Assembly: GCA_900471925.1 (NCBI GenBank)
Contig: UCGV01000031.1
Span: 1 to 64,000 of the forward strand
Direction of reading: 5' to 3'
Length of the DNA: 64,000 bases
From: Hyphomicrobiales bacterium
Lineage (GTDB): Bacteria > Pseudomonadota > Alphaproteobacteria > Rhizobiales > Rhizobiaceae
Shown here: in pieces, positions 16,799 through 24,929 of the stretch
How positions within the stretch are numbered: the stretch's first letter is position 1
Layout of the letters: the number at the start of each line of letters is the position of its first letter
The notes under the pieces: model-generated
What the model saw: only the letters and a program-made list of their open reading frames with translations
What the model was told of the DNA's origin: nothing
Databases searched by the model: none
Program-made: the position numbers and the translations under genes

Positions 16799-17220
16799 TC
16801 CTGCTGGACACCAATGTCATATCTGAACCGTGGAAATCTGCGCCAGACGAGCGCGTAGTCGCATGGTTGGATGCTCAGGCAATCGAAACCCTGTTCCTCT
16901 CCGCCATCACGATCGCAGACCTTCGTTTCGGAATTGCAGCTATGCCAAGCGGCAAGCGGCAGACAACGCTTCGTGATCGCCTGGAAAGTAGTGTGCTTCC
17001 ACATTTCGCCGAGCGGATCCTATCATTCGATGTCGTCGCTTCGGAGTTCTATTCGCAGTTGATGGCGCGTGCTCGTGCTTCCGGCAAAGCGATCGGCACA
17101 TCGGATGGCTATATCGCGGCCACCGCTGCGGCACATGGCTTTTCGGTCGCAACTCGCGACACCAGTCCGTTCGAGGCCGCCGGATTGAAAGTGATCGATC
17201 CCTGGTTCCGGGGACTGTGA
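16795..17220 (+). CDS. FitB/VapC-type PIN-domain toxin
   Basis: 141 residues. PIN catalytic acids: Asp in MILLDTNVISE, Glu plus following Asp in SAITIADLRFG, Asp in TSDGYIAATAAAHG and Asp in VATRDTSPFEA, ending KVIDPWF. A full-length and apparently intact RNase toxin; ATGA overlap with the antitoxin gives coupled translation. Confidence 0.9.
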   Translation: MILLDTNVISEPWKSAPDERVVAWLDAQAIETLFLSAITIADLRFGIAAMPSGKRQTTLRDRLESSVLPHFAERILSFDVVASEFYSQLMARARASGKAIGTSDGYIAATAAAHGFSVATRDTSPFEAAGLKVIDPWFRGL

Positions 17221-17388
17221 ACTGGATTGACGTGTTCGTCGGCTCGAGCCCGGTCAAGGCGAGAGGAATTACTTTCGGCCGTGAGGCCACATTCGAATGC
17301 TTCGGTTTCGTGCCTCCGCCCTCGCAACCCGATGCGCGCTGTTAAAGAACGCGTGAGCGAGACTATCTTGCACTTAAGCTCCAAGCCA

Positions 17389-17814
17389 CTACACTGAGTA
17401 GTTATCGTTGAAGTCGTCGTTTGCGTGGCCAATCTCATGCTTGGCAGCTCGAACCAAGAACCCTGATCGGGTCAACCCTTGGGCTTCGGCGAACGCATCA
17501 ATTGCCTTTAGGACGTCTTCTGGCAGAGTGATATTTACGCGAACCGCTCTTTTGGCTTCGGTCTTCACGCCAACGAGAATTGCAACGCCGTCTTGGTTCT
17601 CTGCGTCTGCCATCACAGCCTCCAGTGTGGAGGGTTTGGGAATCGCTTCGCCATCTTCGGCTAGACCTTCGATGTGTAGGGCCAAGGCTTCTTCGGCCAT
17701 AGCTCGCGCGTCGTCGAGGTCAGTTCCAGCCGTGATCAGACCAGGAAAATCGGGAAAGGATACACCGTAATCACTGTCGGCATCCTTATGGATCAATCCG
17801 ATATAATTGCGCAT
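17389..17814 (-). CDS. HicB-family antitoxin
   Basis: 141 residues. N-terminal partial RNase-H-like fold (MRNYIGLIHKDADSDYGVSFPDFPGLITAGTDLDDA...EALALHIEGL) and a C-terminal ribbon-helix-helix (RAVRVNITLPEDVLKAIDAFAEAQGLTRSGFLVRAAKHEI) for DNA binding. It neutralises HicA and represses the operon. It is the second gene, five nt after hicA. The locus is convergent with the FitAB locus. Confidence 0.9.
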   Translation of the reverse strand: MRNYIGLIHKDADSDYGVSFPDFPGLITAGTDLDDARAMAEEALALHIEGLAEDGEAIPKPSTLEAVMADAENQDGVAILVGVKTEAKRAVRVNITLPEDVLKAIDAFAEAQGLTRSGFLVRAAKHEIGHANDDFNDNYSV

Positions 17815-17819
17815 GTTCG

Positions 17820-18008
17820 TTACCTCAATTTAAGTCCGGTTTGCTTCCCGATACTCTTTAGTGTTCCGGTTGGCATATCTCTTTTCGGGGGTGGAACAGT
17901 GACGCGCCCGAGTTTGTCTGGATGCTTAAACTGAACATGGCTGCCCTTCGGGGCGACCTCGTACCAGCCATCCTTTTGCAAGGCCACAATGACATCACCG
18001 CTCTTCAT
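17820..18008 (-). CDS. HicA-family mRNA interferase toxin
   Basis: 62 residues from the ATG at 18008 (MKSGDVIVALQKDGWYEVAPKG). The family's double-stranded-RNA-binding-like fold is visible with the catalytic His in GSHVQFKHP and the GRVTVPPPKRDMPTGTLKSIGKQTGL end. Toxin-first order is usual for HicAB. Downstream of the inverted repeat at 18017-18036. Confidence 0.9.
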   Translation of the reverse strand: MKSGDVIVALQKDGWYEVAPKGSHVQFKHPDKLGRVTVPPPKRDMPTGTLKSIGKQTGLKLR

Positions 18009-18016
18009 GGGCCAGT

Positions 18017-18036
18017 AATACACACGAATGTGTATT
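18017..18036. promoter_or_regulatory. Operator candidate of the HicAB locus
   Basis: AATACACA (18017-18024) and TGTGTATT (18029-18036) are perfect reverse complements around CGAA, only 8 nt from the hicA start codon. The HicB ribbon-helix-helix domain is the obvious ligand. Confidence 0.65.
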
Positions 18037-18307
18037 TGCGCAATGGTTGTATACGGAGGCTCCGAATCCTCCTTTGGTGAGGTTCTAGGGAACAGGAGCC
18101 ACCAACATTTCACAATGAAACATTGAGACGGTCGCATAATCCAAGGAAGGGAACTGGCCTTGCCGACGAACAAGGCTGGTTTGTGCCACGCGCAAATGTT
18201 CCATGTTCGTGGTCTTTGGTTCGACCTATCAAGGCCGTTCAATTCCGGACCGAGGTAACCGACTGCTAAGGAAAGACCGCTAGGGAGCGAACATCATGGG
18301 AGCGACT

Positions 18308-18352
18308 GTAACGACACCATCGTTACGGGCCTTGTAACGACGGTGTCGTTAC
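18308..18352. promoter_or_regulatory. Double operator candidate of the TacAT locus
   Basis: Two 19-bp elements, GTAACGACACCATCGTTAC (18308-18326) and GTAACGACGGTGTCGTTAC (18334-18352), each with perfect GTAACGA/TCGTTAC arms. The second is the reverse complement of the first except for one base. Centres are 26 bp apart and a TATATA stretch follows at 18355. Such paired palindromes are expected for TacA-type antitoxins, which repress with conditional cooperativity. Confidence 0.7.
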
Positions 18353-18383
18353 GTTATATAGCGTTATCACATTGGAGTTGCCT

Positions 18384-18680
18384 ATGCCAACGTCACATAA
18401 AAGCAAGGATGTGGACGCAAGCGTTCCACTGAATATCCGTATCAAACCCGCGACGCGCAATCTTATCGACCGAGCGGCTGAACTGCTCGGCAAAACACGG
18501 ACCGATTTCATGCTGGAGGCCTCCGAACGCCGAGCCGAGGAAGTGCTGCTTGACCGTACCGTCTTCACGGTTAGCCCCGAGGTGTATGCCGAATACCTTG
18601 CTCGACTCGATGCGCCCGCGCAGTCGAATGAGCGTCTGAAACGTACTATGTCGACCAAAGCTCCATGGGATGAGGCGTGA
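18384..18680 (+). CDS. DUF1778 antitoxin (TacA type)
   Basis: 98 residues. A ribbon-helix-helix domain (ASVPLNIRIKPATRNLIDRAAELLGKTRTDFMLEASERRAEE) followed by a toxin-neutralising tail (FTVSPEVYAEYLARLDAPAQSNERLKRTM). Start at the ATG after TTGGAG at 18372-18377. Overlaps the acetyltransferase start by 4 nt (GTGA). Confidence 0.9.
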   Translation: MPTSHKSKDVDASVPLNIRIKPATRNLIDRAAELLGKTRTDFMLEASERRAEEVLLDRTVFTVSPEVYAEYLARLDAPAQSNERLKRTMSTKAPWDEA

Positions 18681-19174
18681 CCCTCACTTCCCCTTCTCCT
18701 TTGGCCGATCATCATGAGCTTGTCGAGTTTAATTCCGGCGTTCCAGAGCTAGATGATTGGCTGCGTCGACGAGCGCGAGCCAATCAAGCGGGCGGTGCGT
18801 CTCGTACCTTCGTGGTATGCGAGGGAAATCGTGTCATTGCCTATTACGCTCTCGCCTCGGGTGCGCTGAGGACACCGGCAGCACCAGGCCGCTTTAAGCG
18901 AAACATGCCAGATCCGATCCCAGTCGCTGTTCTTGGTCGACTGGCTATCGACCAGTCCTATCAAGGTCGCGGTATCGGTCGGGCGTTGGTGCGAGATGCC
19001 GGTCTGCGTCTACTCAATGCCGCCGAAATCCTCGGTATCCGTGGCGTAGTGGTGCATGCCATATCCGATGAGGCACGTGCCTTCTACGAAGCTGTCGGAT
19101 TCTTGCCATCTCCGTCCGACCCAATGATGCTGATGATTGGATTGAAAGATCTCAGCAATGCAATAAGCGCCTAG
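18677..19174 (+). CDS. GNAT acetyltransferase toxin (TacT type)
   Basis: 165 residues from a GTG start. N-terminal LVEFNSGVPELDDWLRRRARANQAGGASRTFVV, acetyl-CoA loop in LAIDQSYQGRGIGRALVRDA (the R/Q-x-x-G-x-G/A motif) and the catalytic-side Tyr in ARAFYEAVGF. This is the family that blocks translation by acetylating the amino group of aminoacyl-tRNAs. Partner of the DUF1778 antitoxin upstream. Intact in length and motifs. Confidence 0.9.
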   Translation: MTLTSPSPLADHHELVEFNSGVPELDDWLRRRARANQAGGASRTFVVCEGNRVIAYYALASGALRTPAAPGRFKRNMPDPIPVAVLGRLAIDQSYQGRGIGRALVRDAGLRLLNAAEILGIRGVVVHAISDEARAFYEAVGFLPSPSDPMMLMIGLKDLSNAISA

Positions 19175-19199
19175 ACGGTCAGCGATTGCAATGATCTAA

Positions 19200-20249
19200 A
19201 TGCGAGAGAGCTTACGAGCGTCTGACGGGCCGGCGTATCGTACGGCAGCTCTCAATCCGAGGGTCTGCAGGGCGGCTGCCAAGGTGAATATCACCCAGCC
19301 GGGTCTGTCGGATGCGATCCTGGCGCCGGAGAAGGAACTCGGCGTGCAGCTCTTCAGCCGCACGACCAGGCGGGTGGAGCTGACGCGGGCAGGGGCAGCC
19401 TTCTACGAGCGCCCGATCCTCAGCGAGCTGGAGCTATCGACCGAGATCATCCGCTCGATCGCCGGCAAGACGACGCGCAAGATTGCGATCGGCACGGTCT
19501 ATCCCGCCACGATCGGCGTGCTGCCGGCCTTCCTGTCGCGCATTGCCCGCAAATATCCCGATATCCGCATGCATATCGAAAGCGGCACCACCGATGACAT
19601 CATCCGCCATATCGAGGCCGGCCGCATCAATCTCGGCTTCATCCGGCCGGTGGAGAATATCGGTTCGCTGCGCTTCTTCTCGATCGCCCATGAGCGCTAC
19701 CTCTTGGCGGTGGCCAAGGAGAGCCCGCTGTCGTTCAAGAGCGAGATCGACCTCGAGGATCTGCGGAGCGAGAAGATCATCTCATTCTCCCGTCAGAAGC
19801 TCTCATACAGCGAGCGGTACTTTGCGGAAAAGTTCGAGGAGCACGATCTGACCGACAATGTCGCCTACACTTGCGACGACACCTTCTCGCTAGTCTCACT
19901 GGTCTCGGCCGGCCTTGGCATCGGTTTCGTGCCGGAATGGACGCAGGATCTGCCGAACCGCGGGTTTGAGCTGAAGACGGTGAGGGGCGTCGATTTCAAG
20001 ATCGGGCTCGGTGTCGCCTTGAACCGAGAGGATCCAACCGCCGGTCGCGACGACATCATCGATATTGCCCGATCGCTGGCGCGGCCGGGAAGGGGAGGCA
20101 GAGGGCCGATCAGGCATAGCAACAGTTTATTCGCCGGTTATCGACGAAACCGGCAAGTCGCCGGTTCCATTTCACCCGCCGTGTCCGCAAAAGCATGTGG
20201 CGTGCCCCCTGCGATCTTAGCAAGGGGGCGCCATCATCAAGCACGATAG
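19200..20249 (+). pseudogene. LysR-family regulator with an eroded N-terminus and run-on C-terminus
   Basis: The frame is open over 349 codons, but the first 30 residues (MRESLRASDG...LNPRVC) do not form the usual first helices of a LysR winged helix. Recognisable sequence begins at RAAAKVNITQPGLSDAI and has LAPEKELG where LALEKELG is normal. The effector-binding domain (RKIAIGTVYPATIGVLPAF... SLVSLVSAGLGIGFVPEW) looks sound. After DIIDIARSLARPGR, where the family ends, about 50 unrelated residues follow up to the next stop. Probably a nonfunctional relic. Confidence 0.6.
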
Positions 20250-22225
20250 AAGCCGTCACCGTAACCCGAAATTTGAACCGGCCGGAAGCCCTGTGCTGAG
20301 AGCCCGTCGAGTTCCTGTTGATAGCCGCCAGCGTCGAACCCATGGCGCGCCTGCCAGGTGCTGCCTTCGGTCTTGTGCCAGAGAGCGGCATAGCGTGCGA
20401 TGCCGGTATCGCTGTAACCGCTGACCCATTGGAGCCTGAAGCCTTCGCCAAGCTTTGCGTCGAACTCTGCCTGGTACTCGCTTGCGGTCAGACCGTGACG
20501 GCCGACAAAGGCGACACCCTCGCGCCGCTCCCACAGCGTGGCGAAGCGCACATCCACGTTGACGCGGTAGCCGCAGGTCATAATCGGAACCAGTCCTTCG
20601 GCGGTAAACTCGTCAAAGGCCTTCTGATAGTCTGCTCGCGACAGGCCATGGCGTGCCTGCCAGGCCGGTCCCGCGCCCTGCTCGAAGATCGCCGCGTAGC
20701 GGGCCTCGCCGTTCTCGGCATATCCGCTGACGCAGGTCAGCCGGAAGCCCTGAGCGACCAGACTGTCGAATGTTGCCTGGAACTGCGCTGCGCTTAGTCC
20801 GTGGCGGGCCTGCCAGGCAGGACCCGGCCGTTGAACCCAGACCGCGTTGAAGCGTGCCTGCGTCCCTTCGGAGTAGCCATTGACGTTGACGAGGCGGAAG
20901 CCCTGCGCGGTGAGCTGGTCGAATGTCGCCTGATAGGTCGCGCCATCAATGCCATGGCGGGCCTGCCAGGCAGCACCGTCGCTCTTTTCGAAAAGTGCGG
21001 CAAAGCGCGTACGGAAGCGCGACATCGTGACGGGCTGGCGCACGCTGATGCCAGCTGCATGATAGATGTCCTTGAAATCAAGGCGCGCGTCGAGGCGGGT
21101 TCCGGTCAAGGTGCCTGGTTTGACCGGCGCGGTCGATGGCGCGATGTGGAGTTCGATCGCGGCGCCATTGTCATGAAACTGGCCGTTGACGTCATGTGGG
21201 CCGTCACCGAGATAGGCGGTTCCAAGCTTGGTGGCGGTACCGGGAGACGCAAAGTCCTCGGATCGCCGCAGCAGCATGCGGAAGCTCGAATTGCCAAGGC
21301 TCACCTGCCAGTTTCCAAGCCAGCACGCCTGGTTCTGAACGAAGGTCGGATCGACGACATCCTCGATATACCAGCCGCTATTGATCGTGAAGGTCGGGTC
21401 ATTGGCATAGGCGATCTCGATGAAGCTTCCTTCGCCCCAGCTGTTCTTGGCCATGAAGACCTTTCGCGTCCGGTTGAAGCCGATGAGCACGAGCACATGT
21501 CCGCCGCCCGAAGGCACATGTGTCACGTCACACACCAACTCGTGATTGGCGAGCAGCGTGTTTTCGAGGGCGGAGATGGAGGGGTTCGATCCAAGCGTCT
21601 TCCACCCCGTGGCGCGGTAGCGGGCATTGACGCGGGCAAGCAACTCGACATGCTGTTCGCAGAACTCGATCGCGTCAAAATCCTCCTGGGTCGAAAGGGC
21701 GGCCGCCCCGGCAAGGCCGAGGATGGGGAGGATCGCTTCAAGTGCGGACTGGCTCGTGATGTAGGGCGCCGTTTCTTCAGGCGGGGCGGCATTTTCGCTG
21801 ATCTTCTGGACGATATCGCCGCTGCCCTGGAATCCGGTCAGGGAAGAGTTGTTCTCCACAGGCTTGACTGCAAACTGCGCTGCGTCGCGGTTGAGCGCAA
21901 ACGCCTTCCCCATGTGGAAGACATATTCCTCGGAAATATCGACCTGAAGGTTGAAACGGCGGCGATAGGCCGCCTCCAGCACCGCGCAACCGGCAAAGGC
22001 CCAGCATGCACCACGGTCGCGCTGATCCTGAAACGGCGATTGCCACTGCGCCAGGCTGAAGACGTCCTCATGAAAGAGTTCGACAACGGGACCTTGGCGC
22101 TCCAGTCGTCCGAGTTGCGTGGCAAGGTCGATCGAGCGGGCGACTTCGGTCCGGTGCAGCCGGCCGTCGAGCAGGGGGTGGCGGAAACCGGCCCGTGATG
22201 AAAATTCATCGCTTGCATTTGCCAT
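20237..22225 (-). CDS. Papain-like (C1) peptidase with five C-terminal BTRD1-type repeats
   Basis: 662 residues, start at 22225 after GAGAGGAAA. Residues 60-270 hold a papain-like domain with all active-site residues: Gln68 and Cys74 in PFQDQRDRGACWAFAG, His243 in GGGHVLVLIGF and Asn261 in AKNSWGEGS. From about residue 420 come five tandem repeats of about 49 residues with the core WQARHGL...YQ..FD.L.AQGFR...VSGY....RYAA, matching Bacterial Tandem Repeat Domain 1 (PF17660). No signal peptide is evident. Last gene of the leftward operon with the hydroxylase and glycosyltransferase. It might process the 91-aa protein or an exported partner; that is conjecture. Confidence 0.85.
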   Translation of the reverse strand: MANASDEFSSRAGFRHPLLDGRLHRTEVARSIDLATQLGRLERQGPVVELFHEDVFSLAQWQSPFQDQRDRGACWAFAGCAVLEAAYRRRFNLQVDISEEYVFHMGKAFALNRDAAQFAVKPVENNSSLTGFQGSGDIVQKISENAAPPEETAPYITSQSALEAILPILGLAGAAALSTQEDFDAIEFCEQHVELLARVNARYRATGWKTLGSNPSISALENTLLANHELVCDVTHVPSGGGHVLVLIGFNRTRKVFMAKNSWGEGSFIEIAYANDPTFTINSGWYIEDVVDPTFVQNQACWLGNWQVSLGNSSFRMLLRRSEDFASPGTATKLGTAYLGDGPHDVNGQFHDNGAAIELHIAPSTAPVKPGTLTGTRLDARLDFKDIYHAAGISVRQPVTMSRFRTRFAALFEKSDGAAWQARHGIDGATYQATFDQLTAQGFRLVNVNGYSEGTQARFNAVWVQRPGPAWQARHGLSAAQFQATFDSLVAQGFRLTCVSGYAENGEARYAAIFEQGAGPAWQARHGLSRADYQKAFDEFTAEGLVPIMTCGYRVNVDVRFATLWERREGVAFVGRHGLTASEYQAEFDAKLGEGFRLQWVSGYSDTGIARYAALWHKTEGSTWQARHGFDAGGYQQELDGLSAQGFRPVQISGYGDGFYRA

Positions 22226-22434
22226 CGTATGTTTCCTCTCAAGGGTGGCAGGCGATCGCCTGCGCGAGCAAAGAAATGGAATGGGCATGCTTGAGGCTGG
22301 TATCTCCCGTCCTTGCTCGGGCGGCAGTTGACGTGATGTTTTGGACATGGGTCATCTGCCGCCGGTCGCGATGTCGGACCAGCGGATTGTCCGGAATTGT
22401 TCGGCCGAGGCAAAGACTTCCTGCGGTACCGTGA

Positions 22435-22710
22435 CTATTTGGTCTTGCCGGCTGCGCCATCGTGGAGAAGTTTCGACAGCCGCTCGACCTCCTTCAGATC
22501 GACCTTCAGTTCGGCCATGACCTCCGCCGGATCAAAGATTTTCGGCGGACCGCCAGGCGGCAGGCACTCGGCCGCAACGCCGCCGCCCAGCCGCGATCCG
22601 TACTGGCGGATGATCTCGACGATGAGATAGGGGCTTTCCTTGAGATCGATCGTCGCGCCGTAGCGTTCGATGATCTCCATCACGAGCTTGTCATCCTTTG
22701 ACTTTGCCAT
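22435..22710 (-). CDS. Small protein with PPGGPP core, unknown function
   Basis: 91 residues. An N-terminal repeat-like pair (MEIIERYGATIDL and VEIIRQYGSRLGG), a proline-rich centre (ECLPPGGPPKIFDPAEV, residues 48-64) and a charged helical C-terminus (LKVDLKEVERLSKLLHD). No signal peptide. Start at 22710 after GAGGAGA; it begins inside the 3' end of the oxygenase gene (31-nt overlap). Lying between a prolyl-hydroxylase-like gene and a peptidase gene, its Pro-rich core makes it a candidate substrate. No known family recognised. Confidence 0.7.
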   Translation of the reverse strand: MAKSKDDKLVMEIIERYGATIDLKESPYLIVEIIRQYGSRLGGGVAAECLPPGGPPKIFDPAEVMAELKVDLKEVERLSKLLHDGAAGKTK

Positions 22711-23315
22711 TCCGCGTCTCCTCTGTCCGCTTCGCAATAGGGAAGTTCATGCTCAAATGTCGTCAGGATTGTCTTGCGTCCGCGCCATACAGGCCGGCCG
22801 GCGTGGATCATCGCATGGTTGCAGTGCCCGGTCGGCAAGAGATTGTTCCACACGATAAGCCGCCCCCGGCGCGGGGAAACACGTTTGCCCAGTGCGCGAA
22901 AATGTGTCGCTCCGCCGGCCTGTGGCTCTTCGATCACGATCAGGATGGTGCGACGGCGCTCGCCGGCCGGATGGTCGCCATGGGCTCCGCAATCAAGATG
23001 ATAGTCGAAACCGTCGCCGCGCCGGTAGCGGGTCAACTGCCAGGGTTCCAGATGGGACGCTACGATCGAAAAAAGCGCGGCAAGCTCGGCCTCGATCGCC
23101 TCGAACTGATCCGGTGCGCGGGTCCGCAGGTCCGGCCCGCAAAGCGACTGGCTGCGGCGGGCGCGTCCACCTCCGACCATGGTTCCGTCGCGGCGTGCAA
23201 CCGTGCTCTGCTCCCAGTCCCCCGCATCGCCGATTGCCAGCATTGCATCGCACGCATCCCGCATCAGGAACGCATCGACCACAGTCACTGCATTGGCAGC
23301 TTCAAACTCGCTCAT
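22680..23315 (-). CDS. 2OG-Fe(II) oxygenase, prolyl-4-hydroxylase-like
   Basis: 211 residues. Iron ligands: His and Asp in FDYHLDCG (HxD) and the distal His in MIHAGRPVWRGRK, where the Lys is the expected 2-oxoglutarate-binding residue (pattern HxxxPVxxGxK of prolyl 4-hydroxylases). Strand motifs LTRYRRGDGF and RTILIVIEEPQAGGATHF also fit. No signal peptide, so it works in the cytoplasm. Its start overlaps the glycosyltransferase stop by 4 nt (ATGA), implying joint production. Proline or another residue as substrate is not proved by sequence. Confidence 0.85.
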   Translation of the reverse strand: MSEFEAANAVTVVDAFLMRDACDAMLAIGDAGDWEQSTVARRDGTMVGGGRARRSQSLCGPDLRTRAPDQFEAIEAELAALFSIVASHLEPWQLTRYRRGDGFDYHLDCGAHGDHPAGERRRTILIVIEEPQAGGATHFRALGKRVSPRRGRLIVWNNLLPTGHCNHAMIHAGRPVWRGRKTILTTFEHELPYCEADRGDAEWQSQRMTSS

Positions 23316-24277
23316 GTCGATCTGCCCAATCGCAAGGGAAGACCGATCTGCTTCTCGTAATCGCAGGGCCGGCGCAGGCTGCCGAGCGGATAGTCGCGGT
23401 GGCCGCGCCCGCTAAGGATGCGGCGCACGCGCGAAAGCGATCGGCGGTCGACATCCGACCAGTCCTGGTGGTCCTCCCAATGGCAACGCCGCGTCGTCCG
23501 GTCGTAGACATGCCATGCCAGCACCCGGTGCGGATGGAAGAAGTCGTAGCCGTGGCAGAAGGCCCTCAGCCCCGTCGTGATCTCGTCGCCGAAGAAGTAG
23601 ATGTGCGGATCGAGCGGGATGTCGCTATTGAAGCGGCCCTCGGCAAACAGGAAGCCGAGTGCGAGAAACTGCGCCGGGATCGGTGATCGCAGCCATTGCC
23701 ACAAGGCAAGCCTGTGTCCGGCAAAATGCAGGAGCATGTCATCGATATAGGCTTCCTTGTAGATCTTGAGCGGCACGCGCGATCGCCGTGCCGGATAGGT
23801 TTTCGGATTAAAATCCGGCGGGTAGCCGGTGATGATCGGCCGTGGCGAGCCGGCTGAGCGCCTGTCTTCCAGCATGTCGACGAGATCATCGTCCCAGTGC
23901 CTGGCGAAGCGCAGATGGGAATCGATGATCATTGTGTATGGCTCGTACCGCCAGGACCGCTGCACGCGGCGTCTGGCCCAGTTGGCGCCGCGGCTTTCCC
24001 GGAAGTCGACCGCATCGATTTCGATCGCCTTTTCTGAGACGAGGTGATCGGGCAGCGTCTCGTCATCAGCGTGCTGCCAGCAGACCCGCACCCGCAGGCG
24101 ATCGGGATGAGCGGCCTCGCAAAACAGGCTGTCCAGCGTGTGGGCGAGTTCGGGATCACGATAGGCGGCGATCTGCACGTAGATATCGCGACGATCGATC
24201 TTCGACATTCGAAGTGGATGCTGCACGACATATGCCTCCCTCAGTTCCCCCTGGAGCCGTTCGAGCTTGTCGCCCAT
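23312..24277 (-). CDS. GlcNAc transferase-like glycosyltransferase (PF11397 / GT60 type)
   Basis: 321 residues. Family marks in order: IYVQIAAYRDPELAHTLDSLF near the N-terminus, ESRGANWARRRVQRSW, IDSHLRFARHWDDDLVDML (DSH-type metal and sugar-nucleotide site), and FFGDEITTGLRAFCHGYDFFHPHRVLAWHVYDR. This is the family of the Dictyostelium Skp1 GlcNAc transferase, which glycosylates hydroxyproline. No signal peptide. Start at 24277 gives the full length; an internal ATG at 24208 is possible. Coupled to the hydroxylase-like gene downstream. Donor sugar is inferred from the family. Confidence 0.85.
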   Translation of the reverse strand: MGDKLERLQGELREAYVVQHPLRMSKIDRRDIYVQIAAYRDPELAHTLDSLFCEAAHPDRLRVRVCWQHADDETLPDHLVSEKAIEIDAVDFRESRGANWARRRVQRSWRYEPYTMIIDSHLRFARHWDDDLVDMLEDRRSAGSPRPIITGYPPDFNPKTYPARRSRVPLKIYKEAYIDDMLLHFAGHRLALWQWLRSPIPAQFLALGFLFAEGRFNSDIPLDPHIYFFGDEITTGLRAFCHGYDFFHPHRVLAWHVYDRTTRRCHWEDHQDWSDVDRRSLSRVRRILSGRGHRDYPLGSLRRPCDYEKQIGLPLRLGRST

Positions 24278-24320
24278 GCGACCGGACTTGCGCGCTCCGC
24301 ATCGACAATTCAGGCCTGAT

Positions 24321-24929
24321 CTACTGCGGCGCCTCGATCTTCAAAGGCCCGGCAAAGGAATAGGCCTGGTTGAAATGCGCCGCTGCGCCCGCGCAGGCGC
24401 CAACAAATTCCATGAAGCTCGGCAGGCCCGTCTTGGCGATGTGGAAGGTGAGTTGTCCTTCGCAGCGCGAGCCGAGATCCCATGCCATCTTCCCCGCGAC
24501 CACGCGTCCACCGCCCGCTTCGGCTTTCTCCGTCGCTTCCGAAAGGCCCTGACGCAGGAGGTCGTTCACTGATGGCATGCGCGTGTTCGTTTCGGTCGTG
24601 ATCGGCGACTGCGTCCAGTCGTCGTCGCTGCGCACCCATTGCGTCTTGCCAATGACGATCGTCTCCATGCCGCCCGCCTGTGGGTTTTTCAGCGCATGGG
24701 TCCGATCCGGCCGTACCTTGTCGATGTACCAGAGATCCGACACGCTGCCGTACTGGGTGAAGAGCCGCACGCGTTCGATCGGCGCGGTCTCCTCTTTCTT
24801 CAATGCGGAGAGCACGGTGTCGATCGGTGTCGATGCCGCCAGAGCCGGCGTTGAAAGAGTGGTCGCGGCGACGATCAGGACGAAGCCGGCGGAAAATGAG
24901 ATCGCCATGGTACCGAAAATTGCCGTCAT
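24321..24929 (-). CDS. Exported protein of unknown function
   Basis: 202 residues. N-terminal signal sequence (ISFSAGFVLIVAATTLSTPALAAS) with cleavage after ALA, then IDTVLSALKKEETAPIERVRLFTQYGSVSDLWYIDKVRPDRTHAL, GKTQWVRSDDDW and two cysteines (GSRCEGQL, VGACAGAA) that could pair. The middle resembles small periplasmic carrier-like proteins but no family was named with confidence. ATGA overlap with the beta-helix gene upstream. Confidence 0.7.
   Translation of the reverse strand: MTAIFGTMAISFSAGFVLIVAATTLSTPALAASTPIDTVLSALKKEETAPIERVRLFTQYGSVSDLWYIDKVRPDRTHALKNPQAGGMETIVIGKTQWVRSDDDWTQSPITTETNTRMPSVNDLLRQGLSEATEKAEAGGGRVVAGKMAWDLGSRCEGQLTFHIAKTGLPSFMEFVGACAGAAAHFNQAYSFAGPLKIEAPQ

Noticed and set aside
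18017..18352. Short repeated palindromes as a CRISPR array
   Set aside because: Only isolated palindromes at promoters; no regularly spaced repeats with unique spacers.
20801..22198. 465-codon rightward frame opposite the C1 peptidase
   Set aside because: The opposite strand carries complete catalytic motifs and repeats; this frame shows none.
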